Assembly (NCBI GenBank): GCA_964540105.1
Contig: CAZILL010000002.1
Span: 558,001 to 622,000 of the forward strand
Direction: 5' to 3'
Source of the DNA: DATKJY01 sp964540105
GTDB lineage: Bacteria > Zixibacteria > MSB-5A5 > GN15 > FEB-12
DNA: 64,000 bases
Made by a program: the position numbers and the translations under genes. Shown piece after piece: positions 26,311 through 35,772 of the stretch; the stretch's first letter is position 1, and every line of letters begins with the position of its first letter. The notes under the pieces are model-generated. The model worked only from the letters and a program-made list of their open reading frames with translations. It had not been told where the DNA came from and did not search any database.

Positions 26311-28983
26311 CTACCAGCCCAGAATCTGTTCGAGGTTCTTGTTGAGCTTCTCGATCCGTTCCCGATAGTCTTCCTTCTTGGCCTTTTCGCGCTCGATTAC
26401 TTCTTCGGGAGCGTTGGCGCGGAAATCGGCATTAGCCAGCTTCTTTGAGACCTTTTCAAGCTGGTCTTTCAGTTCCTGCAGGTTTTTCTGCAAGCGAGCA
26501 CGCTCGGCATCGAGGTCGATGAGACCCGAGAGTGGGAGAAAGATCTCAGCGCCGGCAATGACGGCCGAGGCGGAAAGTGGAGGCTTCTTGACGTCGCTCC
26601 CACAGACGAGATTCTCTACTCGAACCAATGAACGGAAATACTCGATGTGATCCTGAAGAAGTGTAGCGTACGCGGGTTCGCTAACCCTAATGTGCAGGTC
26701 AGACTTACGTCCGGGGGGAACGTTCAATTCAGACCGAATCGAGCGCACCGCTATGACCACATCCTGAATTTGTTTGAGGCTTTCCTCAAGCTTGTCGTCC
26801 TTGAACTTCCCGGTCGACAGGGGCCAGGGACCGAAAGTCAACGTAGCCACCCCCGCTGATCCATCGGCCGCGAGCTGGTGAAAGATCTCTTCGGTCACAA
26901 AGGGAACGAAGGGGTGCATGAGCTTGAGAATCTGGTAGAGCACATAGGTTGCGACGTTGAGTGAGCTTTCTCTAATCAGTTCGCCGGGTTGGTCCGGCTT
27001 TATGAGCTCAATGTACCATGAACAGTAGTCGTCCCAGACGAAATTGTACAGGGTCTTCGAGGCGTTCGACAGACGGTATTCTGAAAACGCCTTGTCCACC
27101 GCTTCGATAGTCCGCTCCAGACGCGACAAGATCCAGCGGTCATGCAGGACGAGGTCCTTGGGAATCGAGTCGAGTACTGGTTTACGACCGTCCAGTCGCA
27201 TCATCACAAAACGGGACACCTGATAGAGCTTGTTGACAAAATTGCGGCCACTTTCGAAGGTGTTCTTGCTAATCCACGGGTCCTGTCCATCGGGCGTCGC
27301 CAGAACGAGCGATATGCGAAGTGAATCGGTGCCGTACTTGGAGATAATTTCCAGCGGGTCGATGCCATTTCCGAGAGACTTGGACATCTTGATGCCATTC
27401 GCATCGCGTACCGTGCCGTGAATATACACATCCGAAAAAGGGGATTTCCCCACAAATTCATAGCCGGCCATGACCATTCGAGCTACCCAGAGGAAGATGA
27501 TCTCTGAGCCAGTCACGAGGACTTTCGTGGGGTAGAACTTCTTCAGTTCTTCTGTCTGCTCGGGCCAGCCAAAAGTCGAGAATGGCCATAGCCACGACGA
27601 AAACCAAGTGTCAAGTACGTCGGGATCCTGAACAAGTGTGGTAGGATCGTAGCCTGGACATTCCGACGCCGTGGGCCTGTGGACAGAGATGAACATGGTG
27701 CCGTCTTCGGCATACCAGACCGGGATGCGATGTCCCCACCAGAGCTGGCGGGAGATACACCAATCGCGAATGTTCTCCATCCAGTGCAGATACGTCTTCG
27801 TCCAGTATTCGGGATGAAAGCGGAGCTTGCCTGTCTTGACAGCCTCGATCGCCGGCTGAGCAAGCTCGCTCATCTTCACAAACCACTGATCGGAGAGATG
27901 CGGTTCTATGACAGTGTCGCATCGATAGCAGGTCCCGACGACCATCTGGTGTTTGTCGATCTTTTCGATCAGCCCCTTCCTGGTCAGGTCCTCAACGAGC
28001 TGTTTACGGGCATCGTACCGATCCATCCCCTTGTATTTGCCCGCATTCTCGTTCAGGGTGCCGTCAATGTTGAGGATGTTGATCTCCTGAAGATCATGGC
28101 GCCGCCCGATTTCGAAATCGTTCAGGTCGTGCGCGGGTGTGACTTTTACTACGCCACTCCCAAATTCGGGATCGACATAGCTGTCGGCGACGATCGGAAT
28201 CTCGCGTTCGAGAATCGGCAGCATGGCGGTCCTGCCCACATACTTCCGGTAGCGGTTATCCTTGGGAGATACCGCGAGCGCAGTGTCACCGAGGAGCGTC
28301 TCCGGGCGAGTAGTGGCTACGGTCAGGTATTCATCAGCCCCTCTGAGCTTATACTTGATAAACCATAGGTTGCTCTCCTTCTCTTCGCGCACGACTTCGT
28401 CGTCAGACAACGATGTCTTGCAAGAAGGGCACCAATTCACAATGCGATGACCCCGATAGATCCAGCCCTTGGCGTAGAGATGCGAGAAGGTTTGGGCGAC
28501 AGCCGTCGAAAGCCCTTCATCGAGTGTGAAACGGGTGCGCTCCCAATCGCAACTGCAACCCATCTTGCGAAGCTGGTTCAGGATAAGGTCCTTGTTGCGG
28601 TACGCCCAGGTGCGGGTACGCTCGACGAATCTTTCACGTCCCAATTGGCGGCGAGTCGTCCCCTCCTTGGCCAGCTGCTTTTCGACAATGACCTGCGTTG
28701 CGATCCCCGCATGATCGCTACCAGGAAGCCATTCGGCTTCGAAGCCCTGCATGCGGTGCTTGCGCACAAGGATGTCCTGAATGGTGTTGTTAAGGGCGTG
28801 ACCGATGTGCAGGATATCTGTGACATTTGGTGGTGGGATAACGACCGAATATGGTTTCTTCGGGGAATCAGGTCGGCCGTGAAAGTACCTGCCATGCATC
28901 CATTCGGCGTAGATGCGGTCTTCTACCTCGGCCGGATTATAGGCGGTCGATTTCTTCTCTTTGTGTTCCTGGTCGTTGCTCAT
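26311..28983 (-). CDS. valS: valine--tRNA ligase
   Basis: Class I synthetase charging tRNA-Val, with editing. The HIGH signature appears as PPPNVTDILHIGHALNNT, a CP1 editing domain contains ATTRPETLLGDTA, the KMSKS loop is IKMSKSLGNGIDPLEI, and the C-terminus is a Lys/Glu-rich coiled coil (DAERARLQKNLQEL onward), the ValS arm. ATG 28983 is preferred (890 residues); a GTG two codons upstream (28989) is the alternative. Length is typical. It diverges from mazG and has its own promoter at 29047-29075. Confidence 0.98.
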   Translation of the reverse strand: MSNDQEHKEKKSTAYNPAEVEDRIYAEWMHGRYFHGRPDSPKKPYSVVIPPPNVTDILHIGHALNNTIQDILVRKHRMQGFEAEWLPGSDHAGIATQVIVEKQLAKEGTTRRQLGRERFVERTRTWAYRNKDLILNQLRKMGCSCDWERTRFTLDEGLSTAVAQTFSHLYAKGWIYRGHRIVNWCPSCKTSLSDDEVVREEKESNLWFIKYKLRGADEYLTVATTRPETLLGDTALAVSPKDNRYRKYVGRTAMLPILEREIPIVADSYVDPEFGSGVVKVTPAHDLNDFEIGRRHDLQEINILNIDGTLNENAGKYKGMDRYDARKQLVEDLTRKGLIEKIDKHQMVVGTCYRCDTVIEPHLSDQWFVKMSELAQPAIEAVKTGKLRFHPEYWTKTYLHWMENIRDWCISRQLWWGHRIPVWYAEDGTMFISVHRPTASECPGYDPTTLVQDPDVLDTWFSSWLWPFSTFGWPEQTEELKKFYPTKVLVTGSEIIFLWVARMVMAGYEFVGKSPFSDVYIHGTVRDANGIKMSKSLGNGIDPLEIISKYGTDSLRISLVLATPDGQDPWISKNTFESGRNFVNKLYQVSRFVMMRLDGRKPVLDSIPKDLVLHDRWILSRLERTIEAVDKAFSEYRLSNASKTLYNFVWDDYCSWYIELIKPDQPGELIRESSLNVATYVLYQILKLMHPFVPFVTEEIFHQLAADGSAGVATLTFGPWPLSTGKFKDDKLEESLKQIQDVVIAVRSIRSELNVPPGRKSDLHIRVSEPAYATLLQDHIEYFRSLVRVENLVCGSDVKKPPLSASAVIAGAEIFLPLSGLIDLDAERARLQKNLQELKDQLEKVSKKLANADFRANAPEEVIEREKAKKEDYRERIEKLNKNLEQILGW

Positions 28984-29046
28984 GTCCACTCTGTATGTTA
29001 TGTTGGCCTGCCAGTGACTCCGGAGGCCCGAGTTTCATTGAGGCCA

Positions 29047-29075
29047 ATGATACTCGCGGCGCTGTTGTTTGTCAA
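29047..29075 (-). promoter_or_regulatory. Sigma-70 promoter of valS
   Basis: On the minus strand TTGACA (29075-29070), a 17-base spacer and TATCAT (29052-29047). Transcription would start near 29040, leaving a leader of about 57 bases without a visible T-box. Confidence 0.75.
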
Positions 29076-29131
29076 GGGTCAGAGGCGTATGCCGGAGCGC
29101 GTGTCTATGAGAAAGAGGCGACATTCTTGCG

Positions 29132-29947
29132 ATGACCATTCATACCGATCGATTGCGTGATCCTGCCGTGAGCCCCTTTGAACGCTTGACCTTACTGATG
29201 ACGATTCTGCGCTCTCCGGAAGGGTGCAATTGGGACAGGAAGCAAACCCATGAGAGTCTGCTACCCTACCTTCTTGAAGAAGCGTATGAAGTCATAGAAG
29301 TTATTGAGTCGGGTAACTACAGCGCCCTGCGCGAGGAGCTGGGGGATCTTCTCGTCCAGATTGTCTTTCACGCGCAACTGGCAGCTGAGCGTGGTGACTT
29401 CACAATTAACGATACGATCATCGACACAGTTGAGAAGCTGATTCATCGCCATCCCCACGTCTTCGAGGTGAAGCAGAACCTCGATCCACAGCAGGTTCGG
29501 GATCAGTGGGAGAAGATCAAGACGACCCGGAATGAAAAGGAATCAGCGCTGGTCGGGCTCCCCCGCACTATGCCGGCGTTGACGATGGCGTTTCGAATGG
29601 GGGAGAAAGCGGGCGGGTTAGGTTTTGATTGGAAACAGGCTGGCGATGTTGTCGAGAAGATCGATGAAGAACTGGCGGAAGTGAAGCAGGAGTTGCAGGC
29701 TTCGGAACCCGTGGATAAGTTGCGGCTGACCGAGGAGATCGGGGACCTTCTCTTTGCGGTCGCGTCGCTTGCGAGAAAGTGTGATATTGAGCCCGAGCTT
29801 GCGCTGCGACGGGCACTTGAAAAGTTCCGTGATCGTTTTAGTCAGCTCGAAGAGACCGTACGAGCGTCGGGAAAGCCGATTGGGGATCACTCGCTCGACC
29901 AACTTGAAGCCATCTGGCAGCAGGTCAAGAAGCCCGGCTCTCGATAG
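29132..29947 (+). CDS. mazG: nucleoside triphosphate pyrophosphohydrolase MazG
   Basis: House-cleaning enzyme hydrolysing NTPs to NMP and pyrophosphate. Two MazG folds are present: the first with CNWDRKQTHESLLPYLLEEAYEV and EELGDLLVQIVFHAQLA (metal-binding EExxE/ExxD pattern), the second with GFDWKQAGDVVEKIDEELAEVK and EEIGDLLFAVASLARK. The 271 residues match the E. coli type. It diverges from valS. Confidence 0.96.
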   Translation: MTIHTDRLRDPAVSPFERLTLLMTILRSPEGCNWDRKQTHESLLPYLLEEAYEVIEVIESGNYSALREELGDLLVQIVFHAQLAAERGDFTINDTIIDTVEKLIHRHPHVFEVKQNLDPQQVRDQWEKIKTTRNEKESALVGLPRTMPALTMAFRMGEKAGGLGFDWKQAGDVVEKIDEELAEVKQELQASEPVDKLRLTEEIGDLLFAVASLARKCDIEPELALRRALEKFRDRFSQLEETVRASGKPIGDHSLDQLEAIWQQVKKPGSR

Positions 29948-30267
29948 GAAAGTCTCCCTATTGCTGGGGGAAAGCGATCTGGCCTTTGCGCCTGTAGGGG
30001 GCGAAATATTTTCTTGCGAGCGATTTATAACATCACTTAAATTCGTGCTTTCAATGCTTATGGCAAGTGGGCCGGGTCATGCCCCTCATAATGGAGGACA
30101 GGAGCCATAGATATAAGAAGTGTACCCAGTACTTGTGAAAGGGAAAGGAGGAACGCGGCGGCATTTGGATTTGACCGATGATCTTGTCAGCATAGGAGTG
30201 TGAGATCATTGAGATTCAAGGAAGAAACATGACTTCAAATCAGCTCTGAGTAGTAAAGGACGTAAGA
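29948..30267. other. Leader/intergenic region before the outer-membrane protein
   Basis: About 320 bases with no gene. A possible promoter is noted at 30014-30042. A 7-bp inverted repeat ATGATCT/AGATCAT (30178-30184, 30203-30209) lies near the gene start, and AAAGGAGG at 30144-30151 precedes no ORF. Confidence 0.4.
30014..30042 (+). promoter_or_regulatory. Possible promoter of the outer-membrane protein gene
   Basis: TTGCGA (30014-30019), 17-base spacer, TTAAAT (30037-30042). Moderate match; it would leave a leader of about 220 bases. Confidence 0.35.
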
Positions 30268-31458
30268 ATGAAAAGAACATTATTGATAGCGGTACTCTTG
30301 GTGATGGCGGTGAGCATGAGCGTTTCCGCGACCGGAACCCGTGTCATGACCATGGGAAACAATAACAACATCCTTCTGGATGACGCCAACATCTGGCTGT
30401 ATCCGGGTCGCTTCTTCTCCTACCCGAACATCGCCATCGCGGAGTTCTGCGACGACCCGACAAACACGTTCAACCAATTTGGCGTTCACTGGAAATTCAA
30501 CGAACAGAAGCCGTGGACACTGGGAACGTACTTTTCAACAGGCTCACCTGAATATCCGACCAATTTGGTGTCCAGCGCCCCGTTGGGAGGACTTTCTAAT
30601 CTTCCCAATAATCATAGGATGGACCTTTTTTATGGCCGACCCTTTGGGGATATGAACTTCGGCTTTCACTTCAACTATGTTCGAAGCGGGCGATCCTCAG
30701 ATGCCAATGACAACAAGTTCGAGCAGAGTTTTGGGCGGTACTCATTAGGTTTTGGGTTGACTCCGTCCAAGGGAGACTGGGATGCCGCAGTACTTCTTAG
30801 CCTCGGCTCATGGACAAACAAGAACCAGTCCGGTGTTGTTCTCAACGAACCCGACGGATACTCCGACGTCGCTCTCCGAGGAAGATGCTTCCTACAGTAC
30901 CAGGAGAATATCACGTTTGTGCCTCATGCCCAGGTGATGTTCAGCTCGCACGGTGAGAAGGTCATGGGTGTTGCCGGAGGGCAGACGTGGGTTTCCAATA
31001 ATTACACGACAACTGCATTCGAACTGTCGCTGGGATCGGGGATGAACTACACTCCGTCAAAGAATGTGCTGGCCGCCCTTGACTTTGGTTTCGCGCTTGG
31101 CAGCGGGAAAGAGAAATCTGTCATAAAGGCGAGCGCAACCTCGACTCCGCTCACAAGCGAGACGAAGAGGAACTATCTTATCCTGCCTTACTGGGGGCTC
31201 GGACTCGAGGCAGATGTATTTAGCTGGATGGATATCCGCCTTGGAGCAACCTCATACTGGGGTAACTTTGCGATCAAAGATGGAGATCGCTTTGGAGGGA
31301 CTGCCAATGCAACGTATTTAGGCTTTGGTTTCCACTGGAACCGGCTTCACGTCGACACCTATGCGAATCCGGACCTGTTCCTGAAAGGATTCAATTTTAT
31401 CTCCGGCGGGACGACCAACATGAATTTCCAAATCTCGGCTATGTACGAGATGTTCTGA
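30268..31458 (+). CDS. outer-membrane beta-barrel protein of unknown function
   Basis: A 396-residue protein with a signal peptide (MKRTLLIAVLLVMAVSMSVSA, cleavage near 21-22). The rest alternates polar and aromatic residues with many Gly, Trp, Tyr and Asn, and it ends in MYEMF, a terminal Phe as expected for a barrel recognised by BAM. It resembles porin-like OmpP1/FadL-type or DUF-type barrels of FCB bacteria, but no specific family is recognised. Transcribed alone, with a strong hairpin terminator after it. Confidence 0.75.
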   Translation: MKRTLLIAVLLVMAVSMSVSATGTRVMTMGNNNNILLDDANIWLYPGRFFSYPNIAIAEFCDDPTNTFNQFGVHWKFNEQKPWTLGTYFSTGSPEYPTNLVSSAPLGGLSNLPNNHRMDLFYGRPFGDMNFGFHFNYVRSGRSSDANDNKFEQSFGRYSLGFGLTPSKGDWDAAVLLSLGSWTNKNQSGVVLNEPDGYSDVALRGRCFLQYQENITFVPHAQVMFSSHGEKVMGVAGGQTWVSNNYTTTAFELSLGSGMNYTPSKNVLAALDFGFALGSGKEKSVIKASATSTPLTSETKRNYLILPYWGLGLEADVFSWMDIRLGATSYWGNFAIKDGDRFGGTANATYLGFGFHWNRLHVDTYANPDLFLKGFNFISGGTTNMNFQISAMYEMF

Positions 31459-31477
31459 TTTCTGTTTGAACTGAGGA

Positions 31478-31513
31478 AAGAGGGGCGGGACGCGAATACG
31501 TCCTGCCCCTCTT
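31478..31513. terminator. Bidirectional hairpin between convergent genes
   Basis: Perfect 15-bp stem (31478-31492 with 31499-31513) and 6-base loop between the barrel gene and the minus-strand RRM gene. On the minus strand it is followed by TTC; no long T run on the plus strand. Confidence 0.8.
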
Positions 31514-31537
31514 CGTGTGTCGTGTCAGTCTCGACTC

Positions 31538-31816
31538 TTAGTAGCGGTTGGTGCGGCCTCCGCCCGGGCGGTCATCCTTCGGCCGACCGACATTGACGCG
31601 CAACGCGCGCCCTTTGAGCTGCTTTCCGTTCAGACCGGTGATCGCCTTTTCGCCGTCGCCGTCGGACGGCATTTCGACAAAGGCAAAGCCACGGGACTGG
31701 CCGGTCTCTCTGTCCATGATGATCTTGGCCGATGAGACCTGTCCAAAGGCCTCGAAGGCTTCTCTGAGCTCCTGCTCATTGGCTTCGTGTGCAAGGTTTC
31801 CTACGTAGATGTTCAT
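31538..31816 (-). CDS. RRM-domain RNA-binding protein (1 of 3)
   Basis: A 92-residue single RNA-recognition-motif protein: RNP2 is IYVGNL (residues 3-8), RNP1 is RGFAFVEM (about 42-49), and the tail is Arg/Gly/Asp-rich. Such bacterial RRM proteins resemble cyanobacterial Rbp proteins and bind RNA, often in cold adaptation. GAGGAG lies a few bases before the ATG. It is downstream of the polyamine operon on the same strand, separated by a short hairpin, so co-transcription is possible. Two further RRM genes lie at 51423 and 51819. Confidence 0.93.
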   Translation of the reverse strand: MNIYVGNLAHEANEQELREAFEAFGQVSSAKIIMDRETGQSRGFAFVEMPSDGDGEKAITGLNGKQLKGRALRVNVGRPKDDRPGGGRTNRY

Positions 31817-31842
31817 ACGCTCCTCAAAATTGTGAAGTTATT

Positions 31843-31859
31843 CCTCGAACGGTTCGAGG
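31843..31859 (-). other. Short perfect hairpin between amidotransferase and RRM genes
   Basis: CCTCGAA/TTCGAGG with a 3-base loop, directly after the amidotransferase stop. No T run follows, so it may be an mRNA processing or stability element rather than a terminator. Confidence 0.45.
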
Positions 31860-31864
31860 TATGG

Positions 31865-32569
31865 TTATAGTGGATTATCTGCAAGGCGAAGGAAATTATC
31901 TAATAGCCTGAAATTAAGAGTTCCTATCGTATTGTTTTTTTCGGCAAAAGCGGCGAGAACTTTATCTCTGTTCGCGGTGACCTCGTCCAGTTCGTGACGG
32001 TAAAGATCGCACCACTGGGAAATATCCTCAGTCCGGGTTTCAAGATGGAATTGAACAGCCGCCTGTCTGCCTCTCCTGAAGGCCTGATTGCGGCACAACT
32101 CCCCCTCCACGAGCAGGGGCGTGCTGAACGGTACCTTGAACGTATCGCCGTGCCACTGAAAGACGGGAAACTCAGCCTCGAATCCTTTGAACAGCGGGTC
32201 CCGAAGCCCATGTTCGGTCAGCCGGACGTTATATGTTCCAATCTCCTTCACGCCGTTGGGCTTGACCTGTGCGCCCAGTACTCGCGCCAACAGCTGGCCG
32301 CCGAAACAGATTCCAAGATAGGGCGTGTCGATGCGGATAGCAGCGGCCACGAAGGCATATAGTTTTCGGAGGAAGTCATACTTTTCGTATTCTGCAACAG
32401 AGAAAGGGCAGCCAAGGTTCACTATGGCGCGCAGATTGTCTGGTTCAGGAAAGGGTTCACCCCGATCCGGGCGCACGAGATCAAAGGGGATGCCATTTGT
32501 CTCCAGGTACTCCTGAATTGCACCGGCTGATTCAGCCTCACAATTCTGCACGATCAGAATCGGTTTCAT
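31865..32569 (-). CDS. class I glutamine amidotransferase-like protein
   Basis: A stand-alone GATase of 234 residues. The nucleophile elbow GICFGGQ holds Cys88; the partner residues are His175 and Glu177 in QFHLETRTED, so the catalytic triad is complete. It resembles the GMP synthase-type amidotransferase fold without a synthetase domain. It lies 77 bases after speE on the same strand at the end of the polyamine genes. In other bacteria class I GATase-fold enzymes hydrolyse gamma-glutamyl polyamine derivatives (PuuD), but that role here is only inferred. Confidence 0.85.
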   Translation of the reverse strand: MKPILIVQNCEAESAGAIQEYLETNGIPFDLVRPDRGEPFPEPDNLRAIVNLGCPFSVAEYEKYDFLRKLYAFVAAAIRIDTPYLGICFGGQLLARVLGAQVKPNGVKEIGTYNVRLTEHGLRDPLFKGFEAEFPVFQWHGDTFKVPFSTPLLVEGELCRNQAFRRGRQAAVQFHLETRTEDISQWCDLYRHELDEVTANRDKVLAAFAEKNNTIGTLNFRLLDNFLRLADNPL

Positions 32570-32646
32570 AGGAATTCAAATGTCGGCACGTATTTCAAGA
32601 AAAGCGATGCCCATCAAAGCAAGCGATGGCGAACTACGCAGGAAGA

Positions 32647-33552
32647 CTACTTGAAAAGCTCCTTGACGAATTGCGGCAGAGAAAAGGCGGCCTGGTGGAT
32701 TTCCGCGTTGTAATATCGGGTTTTGAGGTTCAGCCGATCATAGCGGGCACGATCGAAATTGGCGATGGGGTCGTATTTGCGCGTGCAAAAGGCGAATGAC
32801 CAGAAAGCCGAAGGGTAGATCGGCATGAAACAAGTGTACATTTTGACTACCGGGAAAACGGCTCGCAGGTTTTCGAAGATGCCTCGGACCGACTCCTGAT
32901 TGTAGAATGGGGACTCGGACTGAGCGACAAGGATTCCGTCTTCGTTCAGACGACGTCCCACGCTTTCGTAAAACGGCTTCTGAAAGAGCTCCATCGCCGG
33001 ACCAACCGGATCCGAGAGATCAAGCATGATGACATCGAACTTGTCGGTCCCCTTCTCGATAAACTCTTTACCGTCCTGAAAGAGAACGTTGGCCCGTTTG
33101 TCGTTCAGGCCGGTCGTGAGGTAGGGGAAATGACGTTTTGACACCTCGACCACCATCCTGTCAATCTCGCACATCGTGCAGTGTTCGACCTCAGGATGCT
33201 TGAGTATCTCGGTCAGAGCGCCGCAATCTCCGCCGCCGATAATCAGCGTTCGCTTCGGATTCGGGTGGGAGAAGAGCGGTACGTGAGTGATCATTTCATT
33301 GTACGCGTTATTGTCCCGGTCCGCCGCCATGAGCGAGCCGTACAAGACCAGCAGGCGACCGAAGTCCTTGCTTTCGAGCACGTCGATACGCTGGAACTCA
33401 GACTGGATCGACTCGGTGATCTTGTCGACCTTGACGGTAAGACCGGAATGGCCGTCGTGAAGCTCCGAATACCAGACGTTCCAGAGATCGGTCATGCCTG
33501 ATTCGTGAACGACCTGGCCCCCAGGGGCTAAAGCAGTCTTGGTCACTGTCAT
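32647..33552 (-). CDS. speE: polyamine aminopropyltransferase (spermidine synthase)
   Basis: Transfers the aminopropyl group from decarboxylated SAM to putrescine. Signatures: YNEMITHVPLFSHPNPKRTLIIGGG split around the SAM-binding glycine loop GGGDCGALTEIL, CEIDRMVVE, FQDGKEF, and LDLSDPVGPAMELFQKPFYE. The ATG at 33552 directly follows the stop of the decarboxylase (TAG then ATG); Met20 could be an internal start that matches the usual SpeE N-terminus better. The upstream speD and decarboxylase supply both substrates. Confidence 0.95.
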   Translation of the reverse strand: MTVTKTALAPGGQVVHESGMTDLWNVWYSELHDGHSGLTVKVDKITESIQSEFQRIDVLESKDFGRLLVLYGSLMAADRDNNAYNEMITHVPLFSHPNPKRTLIIGGGDCGALTEILKHPEVEHCTMCEIDRMVVEVSKRHFPYLTTGLNDKRANVLFQDGKEFIEKGTDKFDVIMLDLSDPVGPAMELFQKPFYESVGRRLNEDGILVAQSESPFYNQESVRGIFENLRAVFPVVKMYTCFMPIYPSAFWSFAFCTRKYDPIANFDRARYDRLNLKTRYYNAEIHQAAFSLPQFVKELFK

Positions 33553-34722
33553 CTAATCCAGAATCTTGTATTCAGGGCGATAGAGCGAATTGAAGTCCGA
33601 GCCGGAAACGCTGCAGTAAGCGCCGGTCATTGGGAAGACAATCATATCGCCGATTTCATGTTCAGGAATCATCAAGCCATCGTACATGACATCGAATGAA
33701 TCGCACGTCGGTCCTGCGAGAACAGACAAATGCTCCTGTCCGCGCTTGTCGGTCACCACTGGGTATTGACAGTGATCATAGACGATTCCGGAGAACGTCG
33801 AATAGAGGCCGTCGTCGAGGTAATACCACATCTTGCCGTCGCGGAATGACTTGCCGATGATCGAGCAGACCAGCGTAACCGGACTGGCTGAGATGAATCG
33901 ACCGGGTTCGCAGATCACTTTGATGCCGGGGCGAATCTTCTTCTCGAGCGCTTTGCGAATTGGAGCGCAGAATTCGTCGATGGCGGGAATCGGTTCCACA
34001 TATTCGACCGGGAAACCGCCTCCAATGTCCAGAACACGGACATCAAAACCGGCCAAGTCGAGCGCGTGGATAAGGGTTTTCGCTGCCTGAAGGGCCTTCA
34101 CATAGTTTTCGGCGTAGATACACTGCGAACCGATGTGGAAACAGAGACCGTAGAACTCGTGGCCGGCTTCCTGGATCAGGTGCGCGATAGGCAGGACTTC
34201 GTCGACTGTGCATCCGAATTTGTACTGCAGGTTAACTACCGCAGTCGTATTCGTGTTGATCCGATAGCGGATGAGGACTTTCAGCTTCTTGTCAGTGTAC
34301 CGCATGAACTTCGGGATTTCGGCTGCGTTATCGACCACGAATGTCTCAACGCCGCGGCTGACGGCATAGTCGAATTCGTACCGGGTCTTGACAGGATGGG
34401 AATGAACGATGCTTGCCGGGTCAACCCCTGTTTTCAGCACCGCGTCAATCTCCTTGCCCGAGCAAACGTCGAAGTTGCCGCCACAGGATGAGATTTCGTC
34501 AATGACAGTCTGCTGGTTATTCGATTTGACCGCGTAGTGAATTCCGACTCGCGGCAGGGCAGCCTTCAGCGCGTCGTAGTTGCGGCGAATCTCCGCACGC
34601 GAAAGCAAGAGCATCGGCGTGTCGAGTTCTTTTGTGTCAAAGAGCTGACGAATCAGGCCGGTGTCGACACCGCGAAAGAGGCCGGTGTTCTCCATCACAC
34701 TGAAATCCATGGAATGAGTCAT
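33553..34722 (-). CDS. PLP-dependent ornithine/lysine-type decarboxylase (alanine racemase fold)
   Basis: Fold type III decarboxylase of 389 residues producing a diamine, most likely putrescine from ornithine given the neighbours. PLP-binding Lys66 lies in YAVKSNN; other motifs are CFHIGSQC, DIGGGFPVEY, CEPGRFISA, and the active-site Cys340 in GPTCDSFDV from the partner subunit. GGGAGAG precedes the ATG. Related enzymes act on lysine, arginine or carboxynorspermidine; the absence of agmatine-processing genes here favours ornithine. It sits between speD and speE. Confidence 0.93.
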   Translation of the reverse strand: MTHSMDFSVMENTGLFRGVDTGLIRQLFDTKELDTPMLLLSRAEIRRNYDALKAALPRVGIHYAVKSNNQQTVIDEISSCGGNFDVCSGKEIDAVLKTGVDPASIVHSHPVKTRYEFDYAVSRGVETFVVDNAAEIPKFMRYTDKKLKVLIRYRINTNTTAVVNLQYKFGCTVDEVLPIAHLIQEAGHEFYGLCFHIGSQCIYAENYVKALQAAKTLIHALDLAGFDVRVLDIGGGFPVEYVEPIPAIDEFCAPIRKALEKKIRPGIKVICEPGRFISASPVTLVCSIIGKSFRDGKMWYYLDDGLYSTFSGIVYDHCQYPVVTDKRGQEHLSVLAGPTCDSFDVMYDGLMIPEHEIGDMIVFPMTGAYCSVSGSDFNSLYRPEYKILD

Positions 34723-34733
34723 GGCTCTCTCCC

Positions 34734-35150
34734 TTACTTGGCCGCGGCGGCCTGGTTAACGGTTTGCGGAAACGGCTTGTGATGAATGACTTCATCGCGC
34801 TCCGACGGGATCCCCCGTTTCAACTCCTTGACCACGGCCTTTGCCGAGCCAAGGGCGTTGCTCAGGTATTCATGCGCGAGGTACGGGTCGACTGTGCCGC
34901 CACAGGTGAAAAAGTCGACCGCGGCGTAGCCGTATTCTGGCCAGGTGTGGATCGACATATGCGATTCCGCAATAACCACCACTCCTGACACTCCCTGAGG
35001 GTTGTAGCGATGAAAAACAGAGCGGACGATGGTAGCTCCGGACCGGCGAACGGCCTCTTTCATGCTTTCCTCCAGAAGACGGACGTCATCCAGCCTGCTC
35101 TTGTCGCAGTCTGAATATTCTACAATTAAGTGGCGTCCGAGAATCCTCAT
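34734..35150 (-). CDS. speD: S-adenosylmethionine decarboxylase proenzyme
   Basis: Pyruvoyl enzyme making decarboxylated SAM, the aminopropyl donor. Self-cleavage between Glu62 and Ser63 is predicted from AESHMSIHTWPE; Ser63, His68 and Cys83 occur at the numbering known for the Thermotoga enzyme. The 138 residues match the short bacterial class 1B form. GGAGGG lies nine bases before the ATG. First enzyme gene of the polyamine operon, 34 bases after the regulator gene. Confidence 0.97.
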   Translation of the reverse strand: MRILGRHLIVEYSDCDKSRLDDVRLLEESMKEAVRRSGATIVRSVFHRYNPQGVSGVVVIAESHMSIHTWPEYGYAAVDFFTCGGTVDPYLAHEYLSNALGSAKAVVKELKRGIPSERDEVIHHKPFPQTVNQAAAAK

Positions 35151-35184
35151 CGTCGTGTCCCTCCTTCAGGACAAAAGTTACAGA

Positions 35185-35727
35185 TTACATCTGCGGTGGG
35201 GTTGTTATCCACAGCAGTTTGGCGGCCGTCGTGCCGTTGTTAACCATTTGGTGGGATCGGTCGGATTCAAAATAGAAGCAATGCCGACTGGGCACCTTGA
35301 ATAGTTTCTTGTCGAATTTCAGTGTCACCGTCCCGTTGAGAACATATCCGAACTGCTCACCCGGGTGCGGTCCCTGGGGCTCCATTCTCTCGCCCGGTCG
35401 CAATTCGATCATGATCGGATCCATCAGATTGTTGGTCGAGCCGGGGACCAGCAATTCAAAGCGATGAACCCCCTTGCCTTCAATCTCGACCCGTTCCGCG
35501 GGAGAGAAGACCACCTTGGTTTCCGTGCTGTCGCTGAAGAACTCGGACAGGGTAACCCCGAGCGCCTCGAGGATATCCGCCAACGAATCAACAGAGGTTG
35601 AGGTTTGATCGTTTTCGAGTTGAGAAATGAAACCCTTGGTGAGCCTGGCTCGGTCGGCCAACTCCGCCTGGGTCAGATCTGAGCCCAGTCGGAGGGCTTT
35701 GACTTTCTCGCCGATTTTCAGTTCCAA
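35185..35727 (-). CDS. XRE-family regulator with C-terminal cupin domain
   Basis: An N-terminal helix-turn-helix (KIGEKVKALRLGSDLTQAELADRARLTKGFISQLEN) is followed by a cupin sensor domain (HPGEQFGYVLNGTVTLKF and CFYFESDRSHQM). This PuuR-like architecture commonly regulates polyamine or amino acid genes, which fits its place as first gene before speD. The frame is open to 35817, but the promoter lies at 35790-35817, so translation must start downstream; TTG 35727 is chosen (180 residues), TTG 35745 is the alternative. Both lack a strong ribosome site, implying weak expression. Confidence 0.88.
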   Translation of the reverse strand: MELKIGEKVKALRLGSDLTQAELADRARLTKGFISQLENDQTSTSVDSLADILEALGVTLSEFFSDSTETKVVFSPAERVEIEGKGVHRFELLVPGSTNNLMDPIMIELRPGERMEPQGPHPGEQFGYVLNGTVTLKFDKKLFKVPSRHCFYFESDRSHQMVNNGTTAAKLLWITTPPQM

Positions 35728-35772
35728 CTCTGTTTTTCCACTCAACCCATAGTTTAATATACGAAACTTTTT

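Noticed and set aside
27679..29160. Two long plus-strand ORFs (229 and 237 codons) opposite valS
   Set aside because: Antisense to an unmistakable valyl-tRNA synthetase; no motifs or ribosome sites.
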